Made by a program: the position numbers and the translations under genes. The notes below the pieces were generated by a model, which was not told the origin of the DNA, ran no database searches, and saw nothing but the letters and a program-made list of their open reading frames with translations. A stretch of DNA of 64,000 bases from Paenirhizobium cremeum (GTDB taxonomy: Bacteria; Pseudomonadota; Alphaproteobacteria; Rhizobiales; Rhizobiaceae): NCBI RefSeq assembly GCF_022884085.1, contig NZ_JAGGCS010000007.1:1-64000 (forward strand), in the 5' to 3' direction. Shown here piece by piece: positions 26,849-35,763 of the stretch. Every line of letters starts with the position of its first letter. Position 1 is the first letter of the stretch.

Positions 26849-28036
26849 TTACGTGACGGACTTCGCGATGCGGAACTTCCGTTTCTCCAGTTCGGGGAAA
26901 TAGGTCGCTACATCGAAATAGCTTTCCGGCGCATGCACGCCCGGCTTCTTCGGACCGGCGAGAATGAGCTGCGCGGCGATGGAAGCATTCATCGACGTGC
27001 AGGCGTCGACATAGGGACCATACATGTCATCGGGCGAAACCGTGACTTCGACGCGAACGGTGCGTTCGACGCCATCCTTGCGGCCCCGGCCGATGGCGAA
27101 ATGGATTTCGTGGCTGTCCTGCGCCGGGATCTTGCCGGCGTTCTTCCGGATATTGCGTTCGATCACCTTGTTGAGAACGTCGAGCGGCTTCACCTTGACG
27201 CCGCCGATCTCGACCGGTTCGTCGAAATCGCCGAAGCCCGCCTTGACCAGCCCGACCCAGGCCTCGTGCTCCCGATGCGGCAGATGCAGCTTCCAGGAAA
27301 ATTCCCGGATGCCTTTTTCCCGGATGCCGTCGGCGAGCGGAACGGTAAGCTGTTCGGAGTGGGGCGAATGCATGAACTCGCAACGCCCCCACGGCTCCGG
27401 CAGATCGAGGAATTCGCTGCCGCTCATCGGCGGGCATTCCACATGCTTTCCGTCGTAGAACTGAGTGCTCGGATGGGCGTATTCGGCCAGCACCGTCGAG
27501 ACGCTGTAAGGCGGCACCAGCACCGGGTTTTCAGCGCCGACCAGTTCGGCGGCCCAGTAGAGATTGATCCGGTCGATCTCGTCCAGTTCGTCTGCAACCG
27601 CCCGGCAGATGACGTTCGACATGCCGGGATCGGCGCCGCAGCCGATGACGGCGGGCACGCCGGCCGCCTTGAAACGCTCATGTTCGGCAAGCTGCTTGAC
27701 GGTATAGGTGCCAAGGCCGCCAAGGTCCATGTATGGCACCTTGAGCGCGAGAGCCGCCTCGAAAATCGTCATCTGGAAGCCGAGCAGGGTCGGCACGCAG
27801 TTGATGCAGAGATCGGCGCAGGCAATCGCCGCCTTCAACGCTTCGGCATCGGTCACGTCGAGATCGACCAGCGCGATGCGCGGGTCGCCGAGATCGTTCG
27901 CCAGCGCTTCCATCTTCTCCCGCGAGGCGTCGCAGAGGCGGATGGTCCCGATGTCGATGATGGCGCGGTCCGAGAGGAGGTCGCGCACGATGCCCGCGCC
28001 CATGAAGCCTGCGCCGCCGAGAAGGGTGATAATCAT
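26849..28036 (-). CDS. Saccharopine dehydrogenase-like oxidoreductase
   Basis: NAD(P)-dependent oxidoreductase of the saccharopine dehydrogenase superfamily, 395 aa, cytoplasmic. The Rossmann start LGGAGFMGAG is at residues 5-14, followed by an acidic RLCDAS strand end. PYMDLGG and VIGCGADPGMSNV match the family's central region. Members oxidise or reduce secondary amines such as saccharopine, and carboxy(nor)spermidine dehydrogenases belong to the same superfamily. ATG 28036 has GGAAAG 5 nt upstream. It ends the long minus-strand unit that starts with a PotD-like binding protein, so an amine-type substrate is plausible. The true substrate is unknown. Confidence 0.78.
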   Translation of the reverse strand: MIITLLGGAGFMGAGIVRDLLSDRAIIDIGTIRLCDASREKMEALANDLGDPRIALVDLDVTDAEALKAAIACADLCINCVPTLLGFQMTIFEAALALKVPYMDLGGLGTYTVKQLAEHERFKAAGVPAVIGCGADPGMSNVICRAVADELDEIDRINLYWAAELVGAENPVLVPPYSVSTVLAEYAHPSTQFYDGKHVECPPMSGSEFLDLPEPWGRCEFMHSPHSEQLTVPLADGIREKGIREFSWKLHLPHREHEAWVGLVKAGFGDFDEPVEIGGVKVKPLDVLNKVIERNIRKNAGKIPAQDSHEIHFAIGRGRKDGVERTVRVEVTVSPDDMYGPYVDACTSMNASIAAQLILAGPKKPGVHAPESYFDVATYFPELEKRKFRIAKSVT

Positions 28037-28060
28037 TGATCTTTCCTTTGCATGCATGTT

Positions 28061-29575
28061 TCAGACGTGCTTGCGCCCGCCCTCTTCGTAGAACCAGTCG
28101 TCCGGATAGGGATACCACCAGCCCTGTACCGCCGGCTTGTGGTCGATGATGACCATCTTGGAGCGCCTGAATGCATCGAGGCCGAGCTTCGACAGCTCCC
28201 GCCCGAGGCCGGATTTCTTCCAGCCGCCGAAAGGCAGGGCGTCGTTGTCGATCAACGGATTGTTGACCCAGACCATGCCCGCCTCCAGTCGGTCGGCGGC
28301 CTCCATGGCCTCCTCCAGCGAGGTGGTGAAGACGGAAGCCCCGAGGCCGAACTCGCTGTCGTTGGCGCGTTCGATCGCCTCGTCGAAATCCCTGACCCGC
28401 ATGACGGCGGCAACGGGACCGAAGCACTCCTCCCGCATGATCGCCATATCGGGCGTGCACCCGGTGAGAATGGTCGGCTCATAGAACCAGCCGGTCGGTT
28501 CGCTCTCGGGAATCTTCCCGCCGATCGCAACCTTGGCCCCTTTGGCCTTCGCATCTTCCACCAGCCGGATGACCTTGGCCCGCGCCGCCTCGCTGACCAG
28601 CGGGCCGATCTCGGCGCGGGTGAGCCCGTTGCCGATCCGCAGCCGCTTCGTCTCGACGACGAATTTCCCGACGAATTCGTCATGCACGGCATCCACGACG
28701 AAGAACCGTTCGGCCGACGTGCAGACCTGTCCGGACATGTGGAAGGCGGCGGTGACGGCGCCGGGGGCAGCGACATCGAGCGGTGCGTTCGCGGTGATAA
28801 TCATCGGGTCGGAACCGCCCGCCTCGATTACGGCCGGCTTCATCTGCGCCGCGGCGGCCATGGCCACCGCCTTGCCGGCGGCAACCGAACCGGTGAAGGC
28901 GACGGCATGGGTTTTCGGCGAGGCGAGCAGCGCGCTTGCAAGCTCGACGCCTCCCGGAAGGCAGGCGATCAGCCCTTCCGGCAGAGCCTCGAACACGGTC
29001 ATGAATTCGAGCGTGGAAAGCGTCGTTGCGGGCGCAGGCTTGACGATGCAGGCGTTACCCGAGGCAAGCGAGGCCGCAACCGTCCAGCACATCAGCAGGA
29101 TCGGGAAATTGAACGGCATGATATGCACGCTGACCCCGAGCGCCTCGTAGCGCGCATGCTGGAACGATCCGGCTTGGGTGGTGCCCGCAACCTTGCCCGC
29201 TTCGTCGCGCGCCATCTCGGCGAAATAACGGAAGGCGCCGGCGCAGTTCGCCACCTCGCCGATCGCCTCGGGATAGGGCTTGCCCATCTCGCGCGACATC
29301 AGTTCCGCGCAGCGCCGCATGTCGGTCGCCTCGATGCGGTTGGCGATACGGTGCAGGACGGTGGCGCGCGTCTTCGCGTCGAGCCGCGTCCAGCCGCGCT
29401 GCGCCGCAGTTGCGGCGTCCAGCACCGCCTCCATCTCGGCGGCCGTCGTATCGGCAAAGCTGCCGACGGTCGCAAGCGTCGCGGGATCGATCACCGCATG
29501 GCGCTCGCCCCCGCCCGGAATATAGGCGGGATGCCGGTAGAAAACGGGTTGGGCTGGATTGAACATAACGGTCAT
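28061..29575 (-). CDS. NAD(P)-dependent aldehyde dehydrogenase
   Basis: ALDH superfamily enzyme, 504 aa. The cofactor region has VSVHIMPFNFPILL and IVKPAPATT. The catalytic Glu is in EAGGSDP (about 257) and the nucleophilic Cys in SGQVCTSAERF. The C-terminal box is PFGGWKKSGLGRE. It oxidises an aldehyde to the acid; overall layout is nearer to succinate-semialdehyde and similar dehydrogenases than to the ALDH10 enzyme at 38051. It lies 24 bp upstream of the saccharopine-dehydrogenase-like gene and 97 bp after a cupin, in the same transcription direction. The start may be ATG 29575 (AGGG close upstream) or ATG 29566. Confidence 0.88.
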   Translation of the reverse strand: MTVMFNPAQPVFYRHPAYIPGGGERHAVIDPATLATVGSFADTTAAEMEAVLDAATAAQRGWTRLDAKTRATVLHRIANRIEATDMRRCAELMSREMGKPYPEAIGEVANCAGAFRYFAEMARDEAGKVAGTTQAGSFQHARYEALGVSVHIMPFNFPILLMCWTVAASLASGNACIVKPAPATTLSTLEFMTVFEALPEGLIACLPGGVELASALLASPKTHAVAFTGSVAAGKAVAMAAAAQMKPAVIEAGGSDPMIITANAPLDVAAPGAVTAAFHMSGQVCTSAERFFVVDAVHDEFVGKFVVETKRLRIGNGLTRAEIGPLVSEAARAKVIRLVEDAKAKGAKVAIGGKIPESEPTGWFYEPTILTGCTPDMAIMREECFGPVAAVMRVRDFDEAIERANDSEFGLGASVFTTSLEEAMEAADRLEAGMVWVNNPLIDNDALPFGGWKKSGLGRELSKLGLDAFRRSKMVIIDHKPAVQGWWYPYPDDWFYEEGGRKHV

Positions 29576-29672
29576 TTCCCTGGCACTTTGCGGGTCGGAA
29601 AGTTTGCTCGCCCTTTCTCCTCTTCGGAGAGAAGATGCCTGCAGGCAGATGAAGGGACGAGCGCTGAACCTG

Positions 29673-30020
29673 TCAGCGGATCATGTAGACCTTCTTCACC
29701 GTCTCATGGACGGTGCATTCGCCCTTCCAGTCCTTCGGGAAGAAGGCCGCGGTATCCGGCGTGATCTCGATCACCTCGCCGCTCTCATGCACATAGGTGC
29801 AGCGCCCCTCGAGAAAGTGGCAGAACTCGTCGCTGGTGACGTGGCAGAACCACTTTCCGGGCGTGCAGACCCAAAGGCCGCTTTCGGATTCTCCGTTCGG
29901 TCCCTTGTAGATGACCTTGCCGGAGGTGCGGCTTTCGCCCTCGATCATGGTGGGGATTACGCCCCAGTCCTTGAGGTCGGTTTCCTCGAGCGGCTTGCGC
30001 ATCAGGGGTGTCGCGGTCAT
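29673..30020 (-). CDS. Cupin domain protein (cupin_3 type), copy 1
   Basis: Single-domain beta-barrel of 115 aa. The pattern ESGLWVCTPGKWFCHVTSDEFCHFLEGRCTY (start near 46) is typical of DUF861/cupin_3 proteins related to EutQ and ureidoglycine aminohydrolase. The classical HxH metal motif is absent; a single Glu-Phe-Cys-His is kept. It could be an enzyme, a lyase helper or a ligand sensor. A close relative lies immediately upstream (30050-30412) with the same motif order, so these are tandem paralogues. Both are in the importer-glycosyltransferase unit. Confidence 0.8.
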   Translation of the reverse strand: MTATPLMRKPLEETDLKDWGVIPTMIEGESRTSGKVIYKGPNGESESGLWVCTPGKWFCHVTSDEFCHFLEGRCTYVHESGEVIEITPDTAAFFPKDWKGECTVHETVKKVYMIR

Positions 30021-30049
30021 GGGATGTTTCCTTTCGTTTTATCGGTCGG

Positions 30050-30412
30050 TCAGACCAGCATGTAGATGTTGCGCATGGTCTCGATCACGGTGCATTCGCC
30101 CGTCCAGCCGCCGGGGAACATGACGACGGTGCCCGGCTCCACCTCGATCACCTCGCCGGCATCCGAGCGGTAGACCGCGCGGCCCGCGACGAAATGGCAG
30201 AACTCGTCACGCGGAATGGAAAGCCGCCAGCGGCCCGGCGTGCAGACCCAGATGCCGGATTCCGGCTGGTTGTTCGGCCCCTTGAACACCAGCCGGCCGG
30301 AGGAATGAGACCGGCCCTCCAGGCTGTCCGGCTGGTCGCCCCAGTCCACGAGATCGGAAAAGGTCGTCGCGTTATGGATATGCGGCGCCGAGGATTGGGT
30401 GGTATCAACCAT
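30050..30412 (-). CDS. Cupin domain protein (cupin_3 type), copy 2
   Basis: Cupin_3-type protein of 120 aa, paralogous to the next gene. It shows SGIWVCTPGRWRLSIPRDEFCHFVAGR and EVEPGTVVMFPGGWTGECTVIETMRNIYML in the same order. HxH is again missing, so metal binding is uncertain. ATG 30412 overlaps the glycosyltransferase stop by 8 bp, which implies coupled translation; a GTG at 30421 is an alternative. Two divergent copies side by side suggest a hetero-oligomer or two related substrates (inference). Confidence 0.8.
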   Translation of the reverse strand: MVDTTQSSAPHIHNATTFSDLVDWGDQPDSLEGRSHSSGRLVFKGPNNQPESGIWVCTPGRWRLSIPRDEFCHFVAGRAVYRSDAGEVIEVEPGTVVMFPGGWTGECTVIETMRNIYMLV

Positions 30413-31697
30413 TATAGGCACCGGTCTTCACGAGTTCGTCGAGGATGCCGGCCGCCTTCTGCGGGCCGTTCCGTGCCTGCATGTGGGCGCTGGTCGCCGC
30501 AAGCTTCGCCTTCATCGCAGGGCTGTTGATGCAGGCATCGAGCTTTTCCGCGAGATCCGCATCCGTCCAGTCGTAACGCGGCATCTTGAAACCGTGGCCG
30601 GTCTCGTCGACGCGCGTGGCATTGTCGTGGCCGTCCCAGACATAGGGCATGATGATCGCCGGCTTGCCGAAATAAAGGCATTCGGTGAAGGAGTTGTTGC
30701 CGCCGTGATGGATGACCGCATCGACCTGCGGAATGACGGAGGGCTGCGGAAACCAGCTGTCGACGACGACATTGCCCGGCAGGTTCTGATACTGGTCCTT
30801 GTAATCGCCGACATTGACGAGCGCCCGGTAGGGCAGCTTGCCGATGGTCGCGATCAGGCGTTTCAGGAGCTCCGTATCGCCGGCGCCGAGCGAACCGAAG
30901 GAAATATAGAGGAGCGGCTTGTCGTTGTTTTCGGCAAAGTTCGGCACCTCATAGGATTTTTCCTTGCGCACGCAGCCCTCGAGATACTGGAACCGGTTCG
31001 GATCGAGCGGATGTTCGCGGTCGAATTTCACCGGCTCGGGGTAGAGCAGGAGGTTCATGAAGGGCGAGGCCTCGAAGAACTGGCCGATCGGATAGGCCGC
31101 CTCTCCGTTCTCCGCAAGAAAGCCGTTGAAGTCGTCGTGGATCGGTTTGATGACCGCGTTGAAACGATCGCGATAGGCCGCATGGCAGGCAAAGTCCTTC
31201 TCGCCGCAGCCGGAAAGATGGGGCGGGATCTGCGGGTCCTCGATCTCGTTTTCCGAGCAGGAGATGATGCGCACCCAGGGCTTGCCGAACTGCTTGATCG
31301 CCGGGAAGAGGATGACGTTGTCGACGCAGATGAGGTCCGGCTTGATCTTCGCCAGCACGCCCGGCAGGTCCTTCTGCGCCCATTTGGCGCTGTCGACGAT
31401 CGCCGTCCAGCAGTCCTTCACGTAGTTGTCGATCTGGTCGTAGGGCGATTTGCGGAAATTCGGGATGTGGCCGTTGATGAAGTCCTCCCAGAACTTCGCC
31501 ATCTGCTCGGGCGGCATCGGCTCCGAAAGGTTCACCGGATGGGCCTCGAAGCCATATCCTTCATAGACCGAGACGAAACCGGGATCGGAAAGGAAGACCG
31601 CCTTGTGGCCGAGCGCCTCGACGGCCTGGGCAATGCCGACCGAGTTCAGCGCCGGGCCGAAGGCCGCCTCCGGAAAGAATGCAATTGTCTTGGACAT
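30405..31697 (-). CDS. UGT-like GT-B glycosyltransferase, copy 1
   Basis: Cytoplasmic glycosyltransferase of the MGT/UGT (GT1-like) type, 430 aa. The N-terminal acceptor domain opens with TIAFFPEAAFGPALNSVGIA. The C-terminal donor domain carries a PSPG-like box: SWFPQPSVI, HHGGNNSFTECL (about 330) and MPYVWDGHDNATR. Such enzymes move a sugar from a nucleotide donor to a small molecule. A paralogue sharing PHLSGCGE, HHGGNNSF and WDGHDNATR lies at 36733 on the divergent arm. It sits between the PotA-like ATPase (19 bp upstream) and the cupins. Glycosyltransferases are unexpected in an import/catabolic unit. Confidence 0.88.
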   Translation of the reverse strand: MSKTIAFFPEAAFGPALNSVGIAQAVEALGHKAVFLSDPGFVSVYEGYGFEAHPVNLSEPMPPEQMAKFWEDFINGHIPNFRKSPYDQIDNYVKDCWTAIVDSAKWAQKDLPGVLAKIKPDLICVDNVILFPAIKQFGKPWVRIISCSENEIEDPQIPPHLSGCGEKDFACHAAYRDRFNAVIKPIHDDFNGFLAENGEAAYPIGQFFEASPFMNLLLYPEPVKFDREHPLDPNRFQYLEGCVRKEKSYEVPNFAENNDKPLLYISFGSLGAGDTELLKRLIATIGKLPYRALVNVGDYKDQYQNLPGNVVVDSWFPQPSVIPQVDAVIHHGGNNSFTECLYFGKPAIIMPYVWDGHDNATRVDETGHGFKMPRYDWTDADLAEKLDACINSPAMKAKLAATSAHMQARNGPQKAAGILDELVKTGAYNG

Positions 31698-31716
31698 GGT
31701 GTTCCCCTGTTCTCGT

Positions 31717-32760
31717 TTATTGGAAGAGCCGGCATTTCGCCGGGTCGATGCCGAGGCTCAGCGTGTCGCCGATCCGCCAGGCACCCGCGCCGCTGGCCGG
31801 CACGCGAACCTGAAGCGGTGTCTCCGCGGCGGCGGTCTTGACGTGCAGCACGCGGTCGAGGCCGTGATAGGCGATCTCCGCGATTACGCCGGCGACCGGC
31901 AGGCTGCCGGAGGCCGCAACCGCGATATTCTCGGGCCGGACGGCAAGCGTCGCCGCACCCGGCCCGGCATCGGCTATCGCAAGCCGCAGTCCATCCGCCT
32001 CGAAGACGCCATCCGTGCCGACTGTGCCGTCGATGAAATTCATTACGCCGATGAAGTTTGCGACGAAGCGGTCGGCCGGCCGCTCGTAGACTTCTTCGGG
32101 CGCCCCGACCTGCAGAAGGCGTCCGTCCCTCAGGATCGCCATGCGGTCGGCCATGACCAGCGCCTCTTCCTGATCGTGGGTCACGATGATGAAGGTGATA
32201 CCGGCCTCATGCTGCATGCGCTTCAGTTCGAGCTGCATCTTTTCCCGCAGCTTCTTGTCGAGCGCGCCCAGCGGCTCGTCGAGAAGCAGCACCTTGGGAC
32301 GCTTCACCAGGGCGCGGGCGAGCGCCACGCGCTGCTTCTGGCCGCCGGAAAGCTGTTCCGGCTTGCGCTCGGCAAACTGCGTCAGGTCCGTCATCGCCAG
32401 CGTCTCGTCGACACGCCGTCGGATCTCGGCCTTGTCCAGGCGCTCCATCTCGAGCCCATAGGAAAGGTTCTGCCGCACCGTCATATGGGGGAAGAGCGCA
32501 TAGGACTGGAACATCAGGTTGAGCGGCCGCTTCTCCGGCGGCAGCGGCGAGATGTCCTTGCCGTCGAGCAGGATGCGGCCGGCGCTTGGCGTCTCGAAGC
32601 CGGCGAGCATGCGCAGGAGCGTGGTCTTGCCGCAGCCCGAGGGACCGAGCAGCGCGAAGAATTCGTTCTCGCGGATATCGAGCGAAATGCTGTCGACGGC
32701 GGTGATCGGCCCGAAGGTCTTGGCGACGCTCTCGATGCGCAGGATCGGTGAATTGCTCAT
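31717..32760 (-). CDS. Polyamine-type ABC importer ATPase (PotA-like)
   Basis: ATP-binding subunit of 347 aa. Walker A is GPSGCGKTT (about 39), Q-loop MFQSYALFPHM, signature LSGGQKQRVALARAL and Walker B VLLLDEPLGALD. A C-terminal TOBE-like domain begins near 240. It energises uptake through the two permeases encoded upstream. ATG 32760 overlaps the PotC-like stop as ATGA. The family covers spermidine/putrescine, opine and other cationic-compound importers, so the substrate cannot be read from this subunit. Confidence 0.92.
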   Translation of the reverse strand: MSNSPILRIESVAKTFGPITAVDSISLDIRENEFFALLGPSGCGKTTLLRMLAGFETPSAGRILLDGKDISPLPPEKRPLNLMFQSYALFPHMTVRQNLSYGLEMERLDKAEIRRRVDETLAMTDLTQFAERKPEQLSGGQKQRVALARALVKRPKVLLLDEPLGALDKKLREKMQLELKRMQHEAGITFIIVTHDQEEALVMADRMAILRDGRLLQVGAPEEVYERPADRFVANFIGVMNFIDGTVGTDGVFEADGLRLAIADAGPGAATLAVRPENIAVAASGSLPVAGVIAEIAYHGLDRVLHVKTAAAETPLQVRVPASGAGAWRIGDTLSLGIDPAKCRLFQ

Positions 32761-33548
32761 GGGACCTGCTGTTCTCTGTTCAGCCATTGCGAGATCAGGA
32801 GCACCGTCGCGCTGACCGCCATGACGATGGTGGCGAGCGCGTTGACCTCCGGCGTGATGCCGAAACGGATCATCGAATAGATCTGCATGGGGAGGGTGAT
32901 GGACGAGCGGCCGGCGCCCGCCGTGAAGAAGGCGATGATGAACTCGTCGACCGAAAGCGTGAAGGCAAGCAGCGCGCCGGCGACAATCGAGGGCAGCAGA
33001 ACCGGGAAGGTCACGCGCCAGAAGGTCGTCCAGCCGGAAGCGCCGAGATCGCGCGATGCCTCGACGATGGAAGAATCGAAATGCTTGAGCCGGGCGCGCA
33101 CGACCGAGCAGACGAAGGCAAGGTCGAAGATGACATGGCTGATGACGATGGTGTGCAGGCCCATCGTCAGGCCGAGCCGGGAAAAGAAGGTGAGAAGGGC
33201 CACGGCCAGCACGATATCGGGGATGACCATCGGCGCGAAGGCGAGCGCCTCCAGCCCGTTGCTCCTGCGCCGCCGTGTCTCCATGCCGAGCGCCAGAAGG
33301 GTGCCGAGCACCGTCGAGACCACGGTGGCGAAGACGGCGACGATCAACGTATTCCAGGCGGCGCGCAGGATATCGGTGTTGGAAAGAAGGGCGCCGTACC
33401 AGCGGGTCGAAAAACCGGACCAGGACGTCGGCAGGCCGCTGTCGTTGAAGGAGAGCAGCACCAGGACGGCAATCGGCAGGTAGAGGAAGCCGAAAACCAG
33501 CAGCAGGACGATGCGGCCCGGCAGCTTGCCGGAAAATGTGGCGTTCAT
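32757..33548 (-). CDS. Polyamine-type ABC permease (PotC-like)
   Basis: Inner-membrane permease of 263 aa with six predicted helices. The first is IVLLLVFGFLYLPIAVLVLL. The coupling-helix EAA motif is VEASRDLGASGWTTFWRVTFP, as in PotC. The start overlaps the PotB-like stop as ATGA and the stop overlaps PotA in the same way. The three-gene overlap chain indicates strict co-translation of the importer core. Confidence 0.92.
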   Translation of the reverse strand: MNATFSGKLPGRIVLLLVFGFLYLPIAVLVLLSFNDSGLPTSWSGFSTRWYGALLSNTDILRAAWNTLIVAVFATVVSTVLGTLLALGMETRRRRSNGLEALAFAPMVIPDIVLAVALLTFFSRLGLTMGLHTIVISHVIFDLAFVCSVVRARLKHFDSSIVEASRDLGASGWTTFWRVTFPVLLPSIVAGALLAFTLSVDEFIIAFFTAGAGRSSITLPMQIYSMIRFGITPEVNALATIVMAVSATVLLISQWLNREQQVP

Positions 33549-34450
33549 TGCGCCACCTCTGCTTTCCGCTCGCCGGACGCATGAGCGGTGGCGCGCGCCT
33601 GAACCAAAAGCAGCACGATCATCGTGGCGATCAGGGCAGCACCGAGAGCCGCGCCGAAAGGCCAGTCATTGGCCGTCAGGAACTGGTCGTAGACGAGATT
33701 GCCGACCATCTGGAAACGGCCGCCGCCGAGGAGTGCCGGCGTGACGAAATTGCCGATCGACAGCACGAAGACGAAGACACCGCCCGCCGCGACACCGGGC
33801 ATGGTCAAAGGCAGGGTCACGCGCAGGAAAGTGCGTACCGGCCCGGCCCCGAGATCGCGCGAGGCCTCCATCAGCTCCGGGTTCAGCCGCGACAGCGTCG
33901 AATAGATCGCGAGGATGACGAAGGGCAGGTAGTTGTAGACGAGACCGGTGATGACGGCGGCTTCCGTGTAGAGCATCGATAGCGGCTCGCCGGTATAGCC
34001 GAGCGAGCGCAGCAGATTGTTGATGAGGCCCTCGCGGTTGAGCAGCACGATCCAGGCATAGGTGCGGATCAGGTAATTGCTCCAGAAGGGCAGCACCGCG
34101 AAGAACAGCAGGATCGGCTGGGTCAAGCGCGGCGCGCGGCTGATCGCATAGGCGGCCGGATAGGCGATGAGGATCGCGATCACCGTCGCCGTCAGGGCGA
34201 TGCGGGCGGAGTTGAGAAAGATCTTCGCATAGAGCGGATCGGCGACGCGGGCGAAATTCTCCAGCGTGAACGTATATTCGACGCCGCCCCAGACGCCGCG
34301 TTCGAAGAAGGCGTAGCTCAGGACGAGCACGCATGGCACCACCATGAAGGCGACGAGCCAGGCGACGCCGGGCGCGGCGAGCAGGTTCGGTCTGGCGGCG
34401 TTGAAAGACAAAGGCATACTCCGGCGAAGCCAGGCCCGGCTTTCGCTCAT
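33545..34450 (-). CDS. Polyamine-type ABC permease (PotB-like)
   Basis: Inner-membrane permease of 301 aa, partner of the PotC-like protein. The first membrane helix is VAWLVAFMVVPCVLVLSYAFF and the EAA motif is LMEASRDLGAGPVRTFLRVTLP. Helices and the periplasmic loop pattern match PotB. The start is uncertain: ATG 34450 has no Shine-Dalgarno, while ATG 34417 has CGGAG almost touching it. It follows the binding-protein gene after about 70 bp. Confidence 0.9.
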   Translation of the reverse strand: MSESRAWLRRSMPLSFNAARPNLLAAPGVAWLVAFMVVPCVLVLSYAFFERGVWGGVEYTFTLENFARVADPLYAKIFLNSARIALTATVIAILIAYPAAYAISRAPRLTQPILLFFAVLPFWSNYLIRTYAWIVLLNREGLINNLLRSLGYTGEPLSMLYTEAAVITGLVYNYLPFVILAIYSTLSRLNPELMEASRDLGAGPVRTFLRVTLPLTMPGVAAGGVFVFVLSIGNFVTPALLGGGRFQMVGNLVYDQFLTANDWPFGAALGAALIATMIVLLLVQARATAHASGERKAEVAQ

Positions 34451-34520
34451 CGATGGTTCATGAATGAATGACGGCCCATGGCGGCCGGAAACCATCCGCC
34501 GCCATGGAAGGATCAACCGG

Positions 34521-35579
34521 TCAGTTCGCGGCCTTGATCTCGCTCACGATGCGGGAATAGTCCTTCTGCGCGGAACCGAGATCGCGAAGAAGCTCGTATT
34601 TGACGAGATCGGCGGGCGCCATGGCCATGTTCGGATATTGCTCGGCAAGCGCCTTGTCGAGGCTTTCCATGGCAGCCTTGTTCGGCACCTTATAGAGAAT
34701 GTTCTGGGCGGCCCAGGCGTGGTTCTTGGCGTCGAGGATGAAGTTGATGAACTTCATCGCGGCATCCTTGTGCTCGGAACTCTTCATCACGACGATGGTG
34801 TCGATCCAGAGGTCGGAGCCTTCCTTCGGCACGACGAACTTGATGTCCTTGTTTTCGCCGATGCCGTAGTTGCACCAGCCGTCCCAGGCATGCACCAGCG
34901 AGGCCTCGCCGGAAACGAGTTTCGAATAGAAGGTCGTGTCGTCATAGGCGAGCAGCGTCTTCTTCGCCTCGATCAGGAGGTTCTTCACCTCCTCCAGCTT
35001 GGCCGGGTCCTTTTCGTTGACGGAATAGCCCTTGGCGAGTTCGCCCGCCGCCATCAGCCAGCGGTCGGTCGCGAGCATGGTGGTCTTGCCCTTCAACGCG
35101 TCGATCGGCTGGAGCAGGTTCAGCCAGCTGTCCGGCGTGCCCTGCACGAGGTCGGAACGGTAGCAGAGACCGGTCGTGCCCCAGGTGTAAGGAACCGAGA
35201 ACGCGTTGCCGGGGTCATAGGCGAGCGTGGTCGCTTCCGGATAGAGATTGGCAAGGTTCGGCACGGCCGCCTTGTCGATCGGCTCCGCAAGCCCCTGCCC
35301 GTTCAGGATTTCCGCGAACGGCGAGGAGACGAAGACGATATCGTAGCCCTTGCCGCCGCTCGCCATCAGCTTGCCCATGATCTCTTCATTGGTGGCGTGG
35401 TTGACCACCTCGATCTCCAGCCCGGTCGCGGCCTTGAAGGCATCGGCGATATCCGGGGCCATGTAGCCATCCCAGTTCGAAATGACGAGATCGGCGGCGG
35501 ATGCCGCGCCAGCCGCAAGGCTTGCAGCAAGAAGCACCGCGGCCGCAGAGGTCGCAGTCAGTCCGTTCTTCGCTTTCAC
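34521..35579 (-). CDS. Polyamine-type periplasmic binding protein (PotD-like)
   Basis: Periplasmic solute-binding protein of 352 aa that would select the imported compound. A signal peptide (about 1-28, ending ASA) precedes LVISNWDGYMAPDIADAF, the usual PotD-family opening. Other family parts are YDIVFVSSPFAEIL, YTWGTTGLCYRSDLV and HAWDGWCNYGIGENKDIKFVVPKEG. It starts with GTG 35579, with AAGGGAG 8 nt upstream. It is the first gene of the minus-strand unit, opposite the GntR-type regulator gene. An aromatic-rich pocket is expected for amines, but related proteins bind opines and other compounds too. Confidence 0.9.
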   Translation of the reverse strand: MKAKNGLTATSAAAVLLAASLAAGAASAADLVISNWDGYMAPDIADAFKAATGLEIEVVNHATNEEIMGKLMASGGKGYDIVFVSSPFAEILNGQGLAEPIDKAAVPNLANLYPEATTLAYDPGNAFSVPYTWGTTGLCYRSDLVQGTPDSWLNLLQPIDALKGKTTMLATDRWLMAAGELAKGYSVNEKDPAKLEEVKNLLIEAKKTLLAYDDTTFYSKLVSGEASLVHAWDGWCNYGIGENKDIKFVVPKEGSDLWIDTIVVMKSSEHKDAAMKFINFILDAKNHAWAAQNILYKVPNKAAMESLDKALAEQYPNMAMAPADLVKYELLRDLGSAQKDYSRIVSEIKAAN

Positions 35580-35659
35580 GGAAGACTCCCTTGTTTCGAT
35601 TGTTCCAGCCTCTTTGATGGGCGCGCCGGTTCTCCGGTCTCATTCCCAGTCGCATGGCA

Positions 35660-35681
35660 GTATTATTTATAAAAAAAATAC
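35660..35681. promoter_or_regulatory. AT-rich imperfect palindrome between potD-like and gntR-like genes
   Basis: A 22-bp element with GTATT and AATAC ends (35660-35664 and 35677-35681) and half-sites agreeing at 9 of 11 positions. It is almost pure A/T in GC-rich surroundings. It sits 80 bp before both divergent starts, so it is a candidate operator for the adjacent regulator or an AT-rich promoter core. Confidence 0.4.
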
Positions 35682-35763
35682 GTCAATAGGGATCGTGCAT
35701 TTTTGTGTGCGGAAATGAAAAGCGGCGCGGACGCACTTGCTAAACTGCGGCGCAAAGGGCAGC

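Noticed and set aside
26826-26850. Stem AAGCGA/TCGCTT between the convergent transpeptidase and saccharopine-dehydrogenase-like genes
   Set aside because: The stem is short with a large imperfect interior and no T-run, so it is too weak to call a terminator.
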